From positions 2,170,001 through 2,234,000 of the forward strand of contig NZ_CP093340.1 of NCBI RefSeq assembly GCF_022637415.1: a stretch of DNA of 64,000 nt, given 5' to 3'. The notes under the pieces are model-generated. The model ran no database searches. It saw nothing but the letters and a program-made list of their open reading frames with translations, and was not told the DNA's origin. This DNA is from Luteimonas sp. S4-F44 (lineage in GTDB: Bacteria > Pseudomonadota > Gammaproteobacteria > Xanthomonadales > Xanthomonadaceae). Shown here piece after piece: positions 21,120 to 31,537 of this stretch (position 1 is its first letter; the number at the start of each line of letters is the position of its first letter). Both the position numbers and the translations under genes were made by a program.

Positions 21120-21938
21120 CTAGTCCAGCGTCGGCAAAGCGATCCGCGTCGGCTGCGCGGGCAGATACAGCAGCTCGAGCGTCCGCGCGCTCTCCACGCG
21201 CGCCAGCCGCAGCGGCGCGATCGCACGCTTGGCGACCACCGTGTGGGTGACGCCCGCACGGTCGACGAAGCGCAGGTGCAGGGCGATCACCGGCGCGTCG
21301 TTGATCACCGTGCCGGTGTGCTCGGCCGACAGCACCTCGGCCACCGCCGGCACGCCGCCGTAGCGCAGCTCGGCCGGCACGGTCGCCACATGGCGCCGCA
21401 GCACCCGGGCGACGAACACCAGCACCGCCACCAGCAACAGCACCGCGATGGCCAGCCCGAACTCGGCCTGACCATGCCCGAACATCTCCGACCACTCGCC
21501 GCCGGCCTGGTAATGGCGCAGCCGCAGGCGCCAGGCGCACAGGGCAGCGATGCCCAGCGGCAGCAGCGGCAAGGCCCAGACCCAGCGGGCCGGGCGCGAA
21601 CGCCCGCCTTCGATGACCAGTTGCGGCGCGCGACGCGGGTCCGGCGCCAGCCGCACCGACAGGTGCGCACCGGGCGCGAACCGGCGCAGCTGCGGCCGGG
21701 TGTCGACCAGCGTCACCGCCTCCTGGATCCGATGGCCGCCCAGGTTGTCGAACGCCAAGGTCACCGTGGTCTCCGCGCCCGGCCCCGCGGTCGCCGCCAG
21801 CACCTCGGCCTCGCGACGCACGCCAGCGGTGGCGATCCGGCGCACGCGTCGCCAGTGTCGCAGCGGCCACACGGCAGCCCACACCGACGCCAGCACCACC
21901 AGCGCCATCGCCGCGAGCACCAACCCCAGTTCGATCAT
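21120..21938 (-). CDS. Membrane protein of unknown function within the proB-proA interval
   Basis: 272 residues. Hydrophobic segments at about 4-26, 118-140 and 163-186 separate two soluble beta-rich parts, about residues 30-115 and 190-270. The two soluble parts look alike: each has an EAEVLAA/VAEVLSA strand followed by a strand pattern with G-T-T-V or G-T-V, hinting at an internal duplication of a DUF3592-like fold (weak). Coupled by ATGA to the upstream gene at 21935. No catalytic motif seen. Confidence 0.75.
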   Translation of the reverse strand: MIELGLVLAAMALVVLASVWAAVWPLRHWRRVRRIATAGVRREAEVLAATAGPGAETTVTLAFDNLGGHRIQEAVTLVDTRPQLRRFAPGAHLSVRLAPDPRRAPQLVIEGGRSRPARWVWALPLLPLGIAALCAWRLRLRHYQAGGEWSEMFGHGQAEFGLAIAVLLLVAVLVFVARVLRRHVATVPAELRYGGVPAVAEVLSAEHTGTVINDAPVIALHLRFVDRAGVTHTVVAKRAIAPLRLARVESARTLELLYLPAQPTRIALPTLD

Positions 21939-23410
21939 CGCGTCGCCTCCGGCGCCAGCGGCTGCGTGTCGCGTGTCCGCGCCAGGTAGCGCCAGCCGGT
22001 GCCGCGGCCCGGGTCCACCCGCAACAGCACATCCGAACGCGCATCGTCGCTGCGACCAGCGGCCAGCAGGGCGCCGTCGCGCGTGCGCCAGATCGCATCG
22101 AGCCGCTCCACGCCCAGCGCCAGCGTCCAGCTCACGACACCGTCCTCGCCGACCGCGCTGAGCAGTTGCGGCGCACCGCGCGCCGCGTCGCGGGCGTGCA
22201 GGACCAGACGATCGTGCCTAGCACCGACCGTCCACAGCGCATCGTCGGCCGCGAGCGGGGCACGCCGCAGCAGGCCACGCATTGCCCTGATATAAGCATT
22301 GCGCGCATCGCGCGCCTGCCGCGCACGCGCATCGGCCTGCTGCCGCTGCTCGCGGTAGGCCGCCATCGCGCGTCGGTAGTCCGCTTGCTCGTCGTGGAAC
22401 CGGCGCAGCGCCGCCGGGAGCTGCGCGCGGTAACGCGCCCGTGCCTGCCGATAGGCGGCCTCGCTGGGGAAATCGGACGGCTCGCGCCCGAAATGCGGCA
22501 TGCGCGGCGACTCGGGCGTCGGCACTTCGTCCTCGGCACCGACCTGCGAGAGCACCGTCTCGACGTCCAATGGCGCCCGCGCCGGGTCGCGCAGAAACAC
22601 GCCGCGGATGAACACCGCCTCGCCCACAGGCGCAACACGGTTGGCCTCGGGCGATCGCCAATCCAGCCGCCCACGCAGCCATTGGCGGCGCGCATCGAGC
22701 ATGTCGTCGCCGCTGCGCTCGCGCCCAGCGGCCAGCGCCTGCGCCTCGGCGGGTGCCGCCAGCAGCGTCCAGAGGCCGTCGGCGTCGACCGCGGCCGAGG
22801 CCAATGCCAATGCAGGCGCGGACGTGCTCGGCTGGGCCTCGTCGAACAGCGTCGCCGGATCGATCTCGTCTGCCGCCGTCGTCGCCAGCGTGTCGCCGTC
22901 GACGCGCCAGGCGCGGCCCTGCCCGTCGACGATCGCCAACTGTCCGGCCTGCACGTCGTAGTGCGCGCGTTGCACCGGCGAGGCCAGTGGGCCGTCCGGC
23001 GTCACCCGGCGGCCATCGGTCCGATCGAAGGCGTAAACCGCGTTGCGCCATGCGAATAGGTTGCGCTGCGATGCACCGAGCAATGTGCCGCGGCCCCAGT
23101 CGCGACCCTGCGCATCCTCGGCGTCCAGGCGACGGCTCCACAGCAGCCGGCCGTCGCGCATGTCGACGACTTGCGCGTACTGGCGCGAGCGGCTGCGCAC
23201 GAGGCCGTTCTCGACCGCCTGTGCACGGGTGTCTTCGAGCACGAACGCCATCTGCGGTGCCTCGGTATCGTCGAGCAGCAGCGGGCCGGACTGGATCCGA
23301 CTGTCGGCATGGCGCGACAGCATCCAGGCGATCAACAGCGGGATGCCGACGACCATCGCCAGGCCCAGGCCCACCGCCAGCACGGCCTTGCCCCGCTGGG
23401 CGCCGGTCAT
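21935..23410 (-). CDS. Membrane-anchored protein resembling the PA2928 family, function unknown
   Basis: 491 residues. One N-terminal membrane anchor (about residues 9-30, LAVGLGLAMVVGIPLLIAWM), then an extracytoplasmic part with WD/PQQ-like strand repeats (VVDMRDGRLLWSRRL, LFAWRNAVYAFDRTDGR, GDGVVSWTL-like segments) suggesting a beta-propeller. A charged helical stretch rich in Arg, Ala and Gln (about 320-385) interrupts it. From memory it resembles proteins annotated PA2928 family. Coupled by 4-base overlaps to proB upstream and to the membrane protein gene downstream. Confidence 0.7.
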   Translation of the reverse strand: MTGAQRGKAVLAVGLGLAMVVGIPLLIAWMLSRHADSRIQSGPLLLDDTEAPQMAFVLEDTRAQAVENGLVRSRSRQYAQVVDMRDGRLLWSRRLDAEDAQGRDWGRGTLLGASQRNLFAWRNAVYAFDRTDGRRVTPDGPLASPVQRAHYDVQAGQLAIVDGQGRAWRVDGDTLATTAADEIDPATLFDEAQPSTSAPALALASAAVDADGLWTLLAAPAEAQALAAGRERSGDDMLDARRQWLRGRLDWRSPEANRVAPVGEAVFIRGVFLRDPARAPLDVETVLSQVGAEDEVPTPESPRMPHFGREPSDFPSEAAYRQARARYRAQLPAALRRFHDEQADYRRAMAAYREQRQQADARARQARDARNAYIRAMRGLLRRAPLAADDALWTVGARHDRLVLHARDAARGAPQLLSAVGEDGVVSWTLALGVERLDAIWRTRDGALLAAGRSDDARSDVLLRVDPGRGTGWRYLARTRDTQPLAPEATR

Positions 23411-24555
23411 GTCAGCACCAGATCGTCGCGGTGGACGATGTTGCCGCCGTAGCTGTAGCCGAGCACCGACTCGATGTCGCGCGTGTGACGGCGCAACAGG
23501 CGCCGGATGTCGTCGGCCGAGTACTGGCTGACACCGCGCGCGATCGCGTCCTGGCCACCGCCATCGCGCGACACGATCTCGACCAGGTCGCCGCGGCGGA
23601 ATGTCCCTTCGACCGCGACCACGCCACCGGGCAGCAGCGACGCCCCCTTCTCCACCAGCGCGTGGGCGGCGCCGGCGTCGACGACCAGTGCGCCAGGCTC
23701 GGCCGGCGCGTTGCGCAGCCAGTGCTTGCGCGCCGCCAGCCGCGTGCGCAGCGCATGGATGCGTGTCCCGGTCAGCCGGTCGTGGGCCAACGCCTCGAGC
23801 ACATCGGCGCGACGGCCGTTGAACAGCACGGTCGCGATGCCGGCCGAGGCCGCGCGCTGGGCGGCTTCGAGCTTGGTGCGCATGCCGCCGGTGCCGACAC
23901 TGCTGCCCGCACCGCCGGCGACCGCGAGCAGCGAGCCGCTCATCTGGGCGACCACCGGCATCGGCCGGGCAAACGGCTCCACCCGCGGGTCAGCGTCGTA
24001 GAGGCCATCGATATCGGTGGCGATGAACAACACGTCGGCATCGACCAGCGCGGCGACGATCGCAGCGAGGTTGTCGTTGTCGCCCAGCTTGAGTTCGTCC
24101 ACCGACACGGTGTCGTTCTCGTTGACCACCGGCAATGCTCGGTGGCGCAGCAGCGCCTGCAACGTGGCGCGCGCATTGAGATAACGGCGACGATTGCGCA
24201 GGTCGTCGTGGGTCAGCAGCACCTGGGCGACGGGGCGCTCGAAGAAGCCCTGCCAGAACCCGGTCAGCCGGGCCTGGCCGAGCGCGGCCAACGCCTGGCG
24301 TTCGGCCATCGGTGCGCCCGGTTCACCGCCGGCCTGCAGGATCGCGCGGCCGGCGGCCACTGCCCCCGACGAGACCAGCACGACCTCGCGCCCGGCGGCA
24401 TGCACGGCGCGCACGAAACCGGCGAGCGCGGCGGCGTACTGCGGCGACAGCCCGCCGCCATCGGCGGCCAGCAGACTGCTGCCCACCTTGAGCACCGCGC
24501 GGCGCCACGGCGGCAGCGCCTGCTCGGGAAAGGCCTCGGTGCGGGGAGCGGGCAT
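23407..24555 (-). CDS. proB: Glutamate 5-kinase
   Basis: 382 residues: amino-acid kinase domain (about 1-265) plus C-terminal PUA domain (about 285-370). It phosphorylates glutamate, the first and feedback-controlled step to proline. Motifs: VLKVGSSLL, SSGAVAAGRAIL, NENDTVSVDELKLGDNDNLAA, and TDIDGLYDADPR; GTGGMRTKLEAA near the end of the kinase. Start ATG 24555 lies 10 bases after the YCII stop. Confidence 0.96.
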   Translation of the reverse strand: MPAPRTEAFPEQALPPWRRAVLKVGSSLLAADGGGLSPQYAAALAGFVRAVHAAGREVVLVSSGAVAAGRAILQAGGEPGAPMAERQALAALGQARLTGFWQGFFERPVAQVLLTHDDLRNRRRYLNARATLQALLRHRALPVVNENDTVSVDELKLGDNDNLAAIVAALVDADVLFIATDIDGLYDADPRVEPFARPMPVVAQMSGSLLAVAGGAGSSVGTGGMRTKLEAAQRAASAGIATVLFNGRRADVLEALAHDRLTGTRIHALRTRLAARKHWLRNAPAEPGALVVDAGAAHALVEKGASLLPGGVVAVEGTFRRGDLVEIVSRDGGGQDAIARGVSQYSADDIRRLLRRHTRDIESVLGYSYGGNIVHRDDLVLT

Positions 24556-24565
24556 GGGGCGCGGC

Positions 24566-24832
24566 TCAGCGTGTGTGCCATTCACGGACGACGAGATCGC
24601 TCGTGCGCTGCAGTGCGAGCGGATCGGCCGCGACGATGGCCTGGACATCCTCGAGCGAGGCGACATTGCGCAACACGTAAGCCCCACCGCTGCCGTCGCC
24701 GAAGCCGCCGGTCATCTCCAGCAGGCCGCGGGCGCGCAGGTCGTCGAGGAACGCCAGATGCGGCGCGATGACCGAGGGGTCGAAGTCGGGCCGCCGCATC
24801 GCCAGCACCAGGTAGCGCGTCGTCGTGCTCAT
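24566..24832 (-). CDS. YCII-related small protein
   Basis: 88 residues, a ferredoxin-like alpha/beta fold of the YciI family: [12 protein letters not shown] at the start, [14 protein letters not shown] in the middle, and [11 protein letters not shown] near the end. YCII proteins have been suggested to have weak enzymatic roles; no function is established for this branch. The ATG overlaps the argH stop by 4 bases, tying its translation to argH. Confidence 0.8.
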   Translation of the reverse strand: MSTTTRYLVLAMRRPDFDPSVIAPHLAFLDDLRARGLLEMTGGFGDGSGGAYVLRNVASLEDVQAIVAADPLALQRTSDLVVREWHTR

Positions 24833-26124
24833 GCGAGCGCCTCCCAGCGCGCGCGCAGACTGTCGAGCCGCAGATCGGCGGCGCCGCCCGGCGAAGTCCG
24901 TGCGGCCAGGCTGTCCTCGGGGGTGCGGCCCTGACCGGCGGTGTCGGCGCTGGCCGCAGCCGCTTGGTAGGCCTCGCGGAACGGCACGCCGGCGATCGCC
25001 GCCTCGACCGCAACATCGGTCGCGTACATGCCCGAATCGACCGCCGCGCGCAGCCGGTCTTCGCGCCACTCCAGATTCGCCAGCAAGGCCGGCAGCAGTT
25101 CCAGTGCCGCCAGGCCGCGACCGAACCCGTGGAAGATCGCGCCCTTGGAGCTCTGCAGGTCACGGTGGTAACCCGACGGCAGCGACAGCAGTTGTTCGAT
25201 CTCGGTGCGCGCCGCCGCAACACTGGCATGCGTAGCGCGCATCAGCTCGACGACATCTGGATTGCGCTTGTTGGGCATGATCGAGCTGCCGGTGGTGTAC
25301 TGCGCCGGCAGCGCGACGAAGCCGTATTCGGCGCTGGTGAACAGCGACAGGTCCCAGGCCAGGCGACGCAGGTCGAGCGTAGCGCTGCCCAGGGCTTCGA
25401 GCGCGGCGAGTTCGAACTTGCCGCGCGAGAGCTGCGCGTAGACCGGCGAGACCTGCAGCCGCGCAAAACCCAACGCGGCGGTCGTGTGATCCCGGTCAAG
25501 TGCCAGGTTGACGCCATAACCGGCCGCGGTGCCCAACGGATTGCAGTCGATCAGCGCCAGGGTGTCGGCCGCACGCACCGCATCGTCGATGAAGGCCTCC
25601 GCCCAGCCCGACCACCACATGCCGCCCGAGGACAGCACGGCGCGCTGGATGTGGGTGTAGCCGGGAATCGGCAGGTCGCGTTCGGCCTCGGCACGATCCA
25701 GCGCGATCTTCGCGACCTCGCGCGACAGCGCGGCCAGACGCGTCAGCTTGTCCTTGAGCCACAGACGGGTGGCGACCAGCACCTGGTCGTTGCGGCTGCG
25801 ACCGGTGTGGATGCGCCGGCCGGCATCGCCCAGGCGCTCGGTCAGCCGCGACTCGATCGCCGAATGGCCGTCCTCGAAACGGTCATCGAGCACGAACACA
25901 CCGCTGCGGAAGTCCTCAGCCAGCGTCGCCAGCTCGCGCTCCAGGCCGGCGAGTTCGTCGGCCGACAGGATGCCCACCCGCTGCAGGCCTTGTGCATGTG
26001 CGGCGCTGGCGGCGATGTCGTGCAGGAAAAACTCGCGGTCGAGGATCACGTCGTCGCCGGCCAGGAACGCCTGGATCTGGGTGTCGACGGCGACGCCGGG
26101 CTTCTGCCAGAGGAGATTGCTCAT
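24829..26124 (-). CDS. argH: Argininosuccinate lyase
   Basis: 431-residue member of the fumarase/aspartase superfamily. It cleaves argininosuccinate to arginine and fumarate, the last step of the pathway. The superfamily signature [12 protein letters not shown] is intact, as are [10 protein letters not shown] and PGYTHIQRA. Somewhat shorter than the 460-residue enzymes but complete. Followed by a coupled YCII gene. Confidence 0.96.
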   Translation of the reverse strand: MSNLLWQKPGVAVDTQIQAFLAGDDVILDREFFLHDIAASAAHAQGLQRVGILSADELAGLERELATLAEDFRSGVFVLDDRFEDGHSAIESRLTERLGDAGRRIHTGRSRNDQVLVATRLWLKDKLTRLAALSREVAKIALDRAEAERDLPIPGYTHIQRAVLSSGGMWWSGWAEAFIDDAVRAADTLALIDCNPLGTAAGYGVNLALDRDHTTAALGFARLQVSPVYAQLSRGKFELAALEALGSATLDLRRLAWDLSLFTSAEYGFVALPAQYTTGSSIMPNKRNPDVVELMRATHASVAAARTEIEQLLSLPSGYHRDLQSSKGAIFHGFGRGLAALELLPALLANLEWREDRLRAAVDSGMYATDVAVEAAIAGVPFREAYQAAAASADTAGQGRTPEDSLAARTSPGGAADLRLDSLRARWEALA

Positions 26125-26194
26125 CGTAGTGCGTCTCGGAATGGACTTGTGAATCCCCGCACAGGCAGGTGCGGGCTTTTGCGAGGGATTCGCA

Positions 26195-27142
26195 TCAATG
26201 AATTGCGGTCAGCTCATCGAATCCCAGCGCGCGGTTGAGATTCTGCATCGCCTGGGTCGCCGCGCCTTTGAGCAGATTGTCGAGCGTGGCGACCACGACC
26301 ACGCGGCCATTGCCCTGGGCCATCGCGAAGCCACCGACCTGGGCACCGTGCTGGCCGGCGATGCGGCTCACCCACGGCGCCTCATCGACCACCTCGACCA
26401 GCGGCTCGCCCGCGTAGCGGGCCTCGAAACGCGCCTTGACCGCATCGCGCGACATCGGTGCGCGCAGCCACAGGTTCACGGTCATCGTGATGCCGCGGAA
26501 ATGCGGTGCCACGTGCGGCATGAACTCGACCGGCACACCAAGCCGGGCGGAGACCTCGCGCTCGTGCACATGGCCGGTCAGTGCATAGGGCATCAGATTG
26601 TCGGCCAGCAGCGCGACATTGTTCTTGTCCGACGGCGTGGTGCCCGCGCCCGAGTAGCCGGACACGCCGAAACACTGCGGGGGGCCGGCGAGCTGATCGA
26701 GCAGCGGCGCGATCGCCAACTGCATCGCGGTGGCATAACAGCCGGGATTGCTGATGCGCCGTTGGCCGGCGTAGGTGTCGCGGGTCAGCTCCGGCAGGCC
26801 GTAGTACCAGGCCGGGTCGAAGCGGTAGTCGGCCGACAGGTCGACGATCACCGTCTCGGGCCGGGCCGCGTCGAGCGCGGCGACGAACGGCGCTGCCTTG
26901 CCGTTGGGCAGCGCCAGGATCACCGCATCGGCGCCCTTGGCCGCCACCGCGTCGGCATCGAGATTCTCGAAGCGCAGCGCACCCTGCCAGGCGTCGTTGT
27001 GGTCGGCCACGCGCTGGCCGTCGAGCTCGCGCGAGGACACGAACAGCAGTTCGAGCCCCGGATGCGCGGCGACGAGGCGGATCAGCTCGCTGCCGGTGTG
27101 GCCGCGCGCGCCGACGATACCGATGGTCTTCTTGTCCTTCAT
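26195..27142 (-). CDS. argC: N-acetyl-gamma-glutamyl-phosphate reductase
   Basis: 315 residues. NAD(P)-binding N-terminus [22 protein letters not shown], active-site Cys in [14 protein letters not shown], and the [12 protein letters not shown]is segment. It reduces N-acetylglutamyl phosphate to the semialdehyde. Lies 10 bases after the argAB stop. Confidence 0.96.
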   Translation of the reverse strand: MKDKKTIGIVGARGHTGSELIRLVAAHPGLELLFVSSRELDGQRVADHNDAWQGALRFENLDADAVAAKGADAVILALPNGKAAPFVAALDAARPETVIVDLSADYRFDPAWYYGLPELTRDTYAGQRRISNPGCYATAMQLAIAPLLDQLAGPPQCFGVSGYSGAGTTPSDKNNVALLADNLMPYALTGHVHEREVSARLGVPVEFMPHVAPHFRGITMTVNLWLRAPMSRDAVKARFEARYAGEPLVEVVDEAPWVSRIAGQHGAQVGGFAMAQGNGRVVVVATLDNLLKGAATQAMQNLNRALGFDELTAIH

Positions 27143-27152
27143 GTTGGAGTCC

Positions 27153-28469
27153 TCAGCCCGCCAGCGTGGCGGCGCGTGTTGCGCAATGGGCCACGCAGCG
27201 CTGGATCTGCTCGAAGCCGTCGAGGCCGTACCAGAACACCTTCCACTTCTCCTGCTTGATGCAGCCGTCGGACTCGGCGTAGTAGAAGATGTTGACCGGA
27301 TTGTGGTGACGCGAACGCCAGAACAGCTGCGGCGTCTCCTCGCGCATCACCTGCCAGACCGCGCGCCCCAGGCCTTCGCCCTGGGCGTCGTCGAGCACGG
27401 CGAACTTGTCGAGATAGGTACTGCCCTCGGCGGCGCTCAGCACGACCGCGGCCCGGTAGTTCTCGCTGACGTAGGCGCGCAGCAGCGGCGTACGTTCGAA
27501 GTAATCGTCGGCCAGTGTGCGTCCGAAGCTCGACTCGATCAACGTGCGCAGCCGTGGCAGGTCGAGCGCGTCCCAGGAGGTGACGCGCAGCACGCGCTCG
27601 CCGCGCCGCACCAGCGTACCCGAGCCCTTGTGCGTGAACAGTTCCTTGGCCAGATCCGCAGGCCGGGTGATCGATACCGACGAGGCCAGCGGCAACCCTT
27701 CGAGCAGGTCCTTGATCTGCTCGATCTTGACCTTCATGCCGCCGTGCAGCCAAGGCTGCCGGATCAGGTGGTCGTACTCGGTCGACAGGTTGATCGAGTC
27801 GATGACCTTGCCGCTCTCATCGAGCAGACCGCCGGTGCCGGTCAGGAAGATGATCTTGTAAGGCTGCAGCGTGCGCACGAGTTCGTTGGCGGCGAAGTCG
27901 GCGTTGACGTTGAGGATCTGGCCCGAGGCGGTTTCGCCCAGGCTCGTGATCACCGGGATCGAACCGGCCTGCAGGCTGGCCTCGATCGGCGCCAGATTGA
28001 CGCGCTCCACCTCGCCCACCAGGCCGTAGGTTTCGCGATCGAGGTAATGCGCCTCGAACACGCCGCCGGTGATCGAGGTCGCCCGCGCCCCGTTCTTCTG
28101 CAGCGCCTCGACCAGGCGCAGGTTCGCGGCCTGGAACACCCGGCGCACGATCGCCAGCGCTTCGGGCGTGGTCACGCGCAGGCCGTCGACGGTCGTCTTC
28201 TCGATCCCGGCCGCCGACAGTTCGGCGTCCAGCTGCGGGCCGGCGCCATGCAGCACGATCGGGGTCAAGCCGACCTCCTGCAGGAACGACAGCGACGAGG
28301 TCAGGTCGTCGAGTTCGTCGCGCAGCACCGCGCCGCCGACCTTGACCACGGCGAAGCGCTTGGCATCGAGCTGCGAGAAGCGCTTGAGGTACTGGCTGAT
28401 CTCTTTCGCGCTGGCCATGCTCGAGAGCAGGCGCACGATGGTCTGGCGGGTCTGTTGGTGTGCGTGCAT
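27153..28469 (-). CDS. argAB: Bifunctional N-acetylglutamate kinase / N-acetylglutamate synthase
   Basis: 438 residues. Residues about 30-285 are an acetylglutamate kinase ([30 protein letters not shown]). Residues about 290-438 are a GNAT domain of the vertebrate NAGS type, with [21 protein letters not shown] as acetyl-CoA region and the end part [16 protein letters not shown]. This fusion is known from Xanthomonas NAGS/K, so one polypeptide performs the first two steps of arginine synthesis. Start taken at ATG 28469 (MHAHQQT); the frame is open further upstream without support. Confidence 0.93.
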   Translation of the reverse strand: MHAHQQTRQTIVRLLSSMASAKEISQYLKRFSQLDAKRFAVVKVGGAVLRDELDDLTSSLSFLQEVGLTPIVLHGAGPQLDAELSAAGIEKTTVDGLRVTTPEALAIVRRVFQAANLRLVEALQKNGARATSITGGVFEAHYLDRETYGLVGEVERVNLAPIEASLQAGSIPVITSLGETASGQILNVNADFAANELVRTLQPYKIIFLTGTGGLLDESGKVIDSINLSTEYDHLIRQPWLHGGMKVKIEQIKDLLEGLPLASSVSITRPADLAKELFTHKGSGTLVRRGERVLRVTSWDALDLPRLRTLIESSFGRTLADDYFERTPLLRAYVSENYRAAVVLSAAEGSTYLDKFAVLDDAQGEGLGRAVWQVMREETPQLFWRSRHHNPVNIFYYAESDGCIKQEKWKVFWYGLDGFEQIQRCVAHCATRAATLAG

Positions 28470-28575
28470 GGGTCTGGGCTTATGCTGTGCCGCGCACCGG
28501 GCGCGGACGGGAAGGAGGACGATCGGCCGCTGCGTCAGGTCGCGGCGGCGCGACGGTGCGGATCGGGTGACGCAC

Positions 28576-29685
28576 TCATGTGCGCGAACCGCCGTCGATG
28601 ACCCGGTACACCGCATCGGCGTAACGCTGCAGCTGGTCGAGGGTCACGAACTCGTCGGCGGTATGTGCCTGGGCGATGTCGCCCGGCCCGTACACCAACG
28701 CAGTATGACCGGCGGCCGAGAACAACGAGGCCTCGGTCCAGAAGTCCACCGCATTGCCGATCGGCAGGTCGAACGCATCGGCGATGTCGCGCGCGGCGAG
28801 CCGCCGCTCTTCGGCGCGGGCGACATCGCCGGACGGCAGGCTCGGCCCACGGAAGGTCTCCTCGAAATGCGCGGCCGCAGGCTCGGCAAAGCCGGCGAAG
28901 GTCGCCAGCAGCCCATCGACGTCCATCGACGGCAGCGGCCGGAATCCGAAGCGCAATTCGGCCTCGGGCGCGATCATGTTGGCCTTGATGCCGCCGTCGA
29001 TCCGTCCGATGTTGAAGCGCAGACCGGTCAGCCCGCCGAAACGCTCGGCGTCGAGCGAGGCGACGTAGTCGAGCGCGCGATCGCCCCAGCGTACCGCCTG
29101 GTGCAGCGCGCTCGCGGCCGGGTCCTGGCGTCCGGAGGCGTGCCCGGCACGGCCGGCGAAGCGCATCAGCACCGAGCTGATACCGCGATGCGCCAGCACC
29201 GCCTCGCACTGCGTCGGCTCGGCGACCAGCACCGCGTCGAACGTCAGCCCACGCGCCAGGAACGCGGCGATACAACGCGGATCGTTGGCTTCTTCGTCGG
29301 ACGAGAACAGGAAAGCCGCATCGCCGTCGCAGGCGTTGGCCGCAGCAATCAACGCCGCGGCCGCGCCCTTGATGTCGCAGACGCCCAGCCCGACCACGCG
29401 GTCGTCCAGGCGCCGCATCGTATGCGGATCGGCCGACCAGGCCGGCGAGTCGGGCACGGTATCCAGATGCACGTTGAACAGAACCTTCGGCGCGCCGCGC
29501 ACCGCGTACAGGCTGACCGCACCCGCGCCGTGGTCGACCACCTCGACTGCGAAACTGGGCAGCTGCGCACGGATGTAGTCGAAAATGCCATCGGCGCCGA
29601 TCGCGCGCGGCGGGTTGCGGGTGTCGAAGGCCACCAGCGCCTGCAGGTGATCGAGCGTGGAGGTGAGCAGATCGGTCATGGTCAT
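28576..29685 (-). CDS. argE: M20-family deacetylase of the arginine pathway (acetylornithine/acetylcitrulline deacetylase)
   Basis: 369 residues. Metal-site motifs [14 protein letters not shown] (His, Asp), [14 protein letters not shown] (Asp) and SSDEEANDP (catalytic Glu pair) are intact. In Xanthomonas, where carbamoylation acts on N-acetylornithine, the related enzyme removes acetate from N-acetylcitrulline. The argF' neighbour here is of that type, so acetylcitrulline is the probable substrate (inferred). The first ATG (29685) shares one base with the stop of the acetyltransferase gene; a second Met follows two codons later. Confidence 0.9.
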   Translation of the reverse strand: MTMTDLLTSTLDHLQALVAFDTRNPPRAIGADGIFDYIRAQLPSFAVEVVDHGAGAVSLYAVRGAPKVLFNVHLDTVPDSPAWSADPHTMRRLDDRVVGLGVCDIKGAAAALIAAANACDGDAAFLFSSDEEANDPRCIAAFLARGLTFDAVLVAEPTQCEAVLAHRGISSVLMRFAGRAGHASGRQDPAASALHQAVRWGDRALDYVASLDAERFGGLTGLRFNIGRIDGGIKANMIAPEAELRFGFRPLPSMDVDGLLATFAGFAEPAAAHFEETFRGPSLPSGDVARAEERRLAARDIADAFDLPIGNAVDFWTEASLFSAAGHTALVYGPGDIAQAHTADEFVTLDQLQRYADAVYRVIDGGSRT

Positions 29686-30137
29686 CAGGCCACCGTGGTG
29701 GGGCTGCGATAGAGGTCGGGATGGGCGATTTCCATCAGCGTCTGCGGCCGTGCCGGCGCGGCGAAGCCGTACCGGGCGTACAGCGCATGCGCATCGGACG
29801 TGGCGAGCATGAAGCGGCGCAGGCCCTGCAGCTGCGGATGGGCCATGATCGCCGCCACCAGCTGCTTGCCGTAGCCGCGACCGCGATGCGCGTCGAGCAC
29901 AAACACGTCGGCCAGGTAAGCGAAGGTCGCGCCGTCGGTGATCACCCGTGCGAACGCCACCTGCGATGCCCCCTCGACATAGCCACCGAAGCACAGCGAA
30001 CCGGCGATCGCCCGCCGCACCGTCTCCAGCGGGATGCCGGGGGACCAATAGGCCTGCTCGCTGAGGAAGCGATGGATCAGCGTCAGATCCAGTTCCTGCT
30101 TGTCGGTGCTGATGCGCAGTGCGTGCATGAGGTCCAT
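29685..30137 (-). CDS. GNAT-family N-acetyltransferase
   Basis: About 150 residues. Acetyl-CoA binding motif A is DAHRGRGYGKQLVAAIMAHP, followed by the YARYGF motif B region. Xanthomonads carry this gene between argG and argE. Its substrate is not known; a side role in arginine metabolism is an inference from position. Start MDLMHAL (30137) preferred over 30158 because GGAA lies at a usable distance; uncertain. Confidence 0.85.
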   Translation of the reverse strand: MDLMHALRISTDKQELDLTLIHRFLSEQAYWSPGIPLETVRRAIAGSLCFGGYVEGASQVAFARVITDGATFAYLADVFVLDAHRGRGYGKQLVAAIMAHPQLQGLRRFMLATSDAHALYARYGFAAPARPQTLMEIAHPDLYRSPTTVA

Positions 30138-30277
30138 CACGACATTTCCATCTCCCATCGGGAGACGGTGCCCACGAAGGGGCGGATGAGGGGCGCCTCA
30201 CGACACGTCGAGAAGCGCCTGGGTCGGTTCCGAAGGCTTACTGCAGTGCCCCCTCTCCCGGAGGGAGGGAGCCAACG

Positions 30278-31483
30278 TCAGCGGTTGACTTGCGCGAACA
30301 GCGTGGAGCTCATGCCGAACAACTTGATGAACCCTTCCGCCTCCTCGACGCCCCAGTCGGCCGACTGTGCATAAGTCGCACCCTTGGCGTTGAGGATGTG
30401 CGGCGACGCCACCGCCACCGCATCGACGCGGCCGCCGCGGGTCTCGAGCACGACCTCACCGGTCACGTTCGCCTGCGACGAGGTCAGGAACGCCTCGATG
30501 TCGGTCTTGAGCGGATCGTGGAAGAAGCCTTCGTACACCAGCTCGGTCCACTTGCGCGCGACCTCGGGCTTGAAGCGGTTCTGCTGCTTGGTCAGCACGG
30601 CGTCTTCGAGCGCGCGGTGCGCGGCCAGCAGCGAGATCAGACCCGGTGCCTCATAGACGATGCGGCCCTTGAGCCCGATCACAGTGTCGCCGGTGTAGAC
30701 GCCGCGTCCCACGCCGTAGGGCGCAAACAGGGCGTTGAGCTTGGCCAGGATCTGCGCGCCCGGCAGCGTTTCGCCATCGAGGGCGACCGCCGTGCCCTGC
30801 TCGAAACGCAGCGTGACCTGCAGCGGCGCTTCCGGCCACTGCGCACGCGGCGCGCACCAGCCGCGCGCGCCCTCGCCCGGCGCCTCCCAGCGATCGATCT
30901 CGCCGCCGGACATGGTCACGCCCAGCAGGTTCTCGTTGATCGTGTAGGCCTGCTGCTTGGCGCGCACGCCAAACCCCCGTTCTTCCAGATACGCCTGTTC
31001 GTAGGCACGGGTCTGGGTGTGTTCTTTCTGGATCTCGCGGATCGGCGCCACGATGCGGTAATCGCCCTGCGCCTTGACCGCCAGGTCGAAGCGCACCTGA
31101 TCGTTGCCCATGCCGGTGCAGCCGTGCGCGATCGCATTCGTGCCCAGTTCGGCGGCGCGCGCAAGCGCGGCATCGACAATCAGATACCGGTCCGACACCA
31201 GCAGCGGGTACTGGCCCTGGTAGGCCTCGCCGGCCCAGACGAAGGGCTTGACGAAGCCGTCCCAGATCGCCGGGCCCCCATCGATGGTGACGTGGCTGGC
31301 GACGCCCAGTTCGGCCGCACGCTGCTCGATGAACGCACGCTCTTCGGCATCCACGCCGCCGGTGTCGGCGAACACCGTGTGCACGGTCCAGCCCTGCTCT
31401 TTGAGGTAAGGCACGCAGAAGCTGGTGTCGAGGCCGCCTGAGAAGGCGAGGACGATGTCGCGGGAGGTGCTGGCGCTGGTCAT
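30278..31483 (-). CDS. argG: Argininosuccinate synthase
   Basis: 401 residues. ATP pyrophosphatase motif [15 protein letters not shown] at the N-terminus, then [15 protein letters not shown] and the citrulline/aspartate-binding [13 protein letters not shown] region. It condenses citrulline and aspartate using ATP. Lies 54 bases after argF'. Confidence 0.97.
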   Translation of the reverse strand: MTSASTSRDIVLAFSGGLDTSFCVPYLKEQGWTVHTVFADTGGVDAEERAFIEQRAAELGVASHVTIDGGPAIWDGFVKPFVWAGEAYQGQYPLLVSDRYLIVDAALARAAELGTNAIAHGCTGMGNDQVRFDLAVKAQGDYRIVAPIREIQKEHTQTRAYEQAYLEERGFGVRAKQQAYTINENLLGVTMSGGEIDRWEAPGEGARGWCAPRAQWPEAPLQVTLRFEQGTAVALDGETLPGAQILAKLNALFAPYGVGRGVYTGDTVIGLKGRIVYEAPGLISLLAAHRALEDAVLTKQQNRFKPEVARKWTELVYEGFFHDPLKTDIEAFLTSSQANVTGEVVLETRGGRVDAVAVASPHILNAKGATYAQSADWGVEEAEGFIKLFGMSSTLFAQVNR

Positions 31484-31537
31484 GGGGCGTGGTCCGTGGA
31501 GAGGCGAAAAAGGGGTTGGATGAGGATGCGGCGCGGG

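Noticed and set aside
28470..28616. Upstream extension of the kinase/synthase by about 49 residues
   Set aside because: The extra residues are Arg-rich without family similarity; the ATG at 28469 gives the expected length for Xanthomonas-type NAGS/K.
30240..30277. C/G-rich inverted stretch between argG and the acetyltransferase gene
   Set aside because: The CCCTC/GAGGG pairing is short and imperfect with no T-run; not called as a terminator or repeat.
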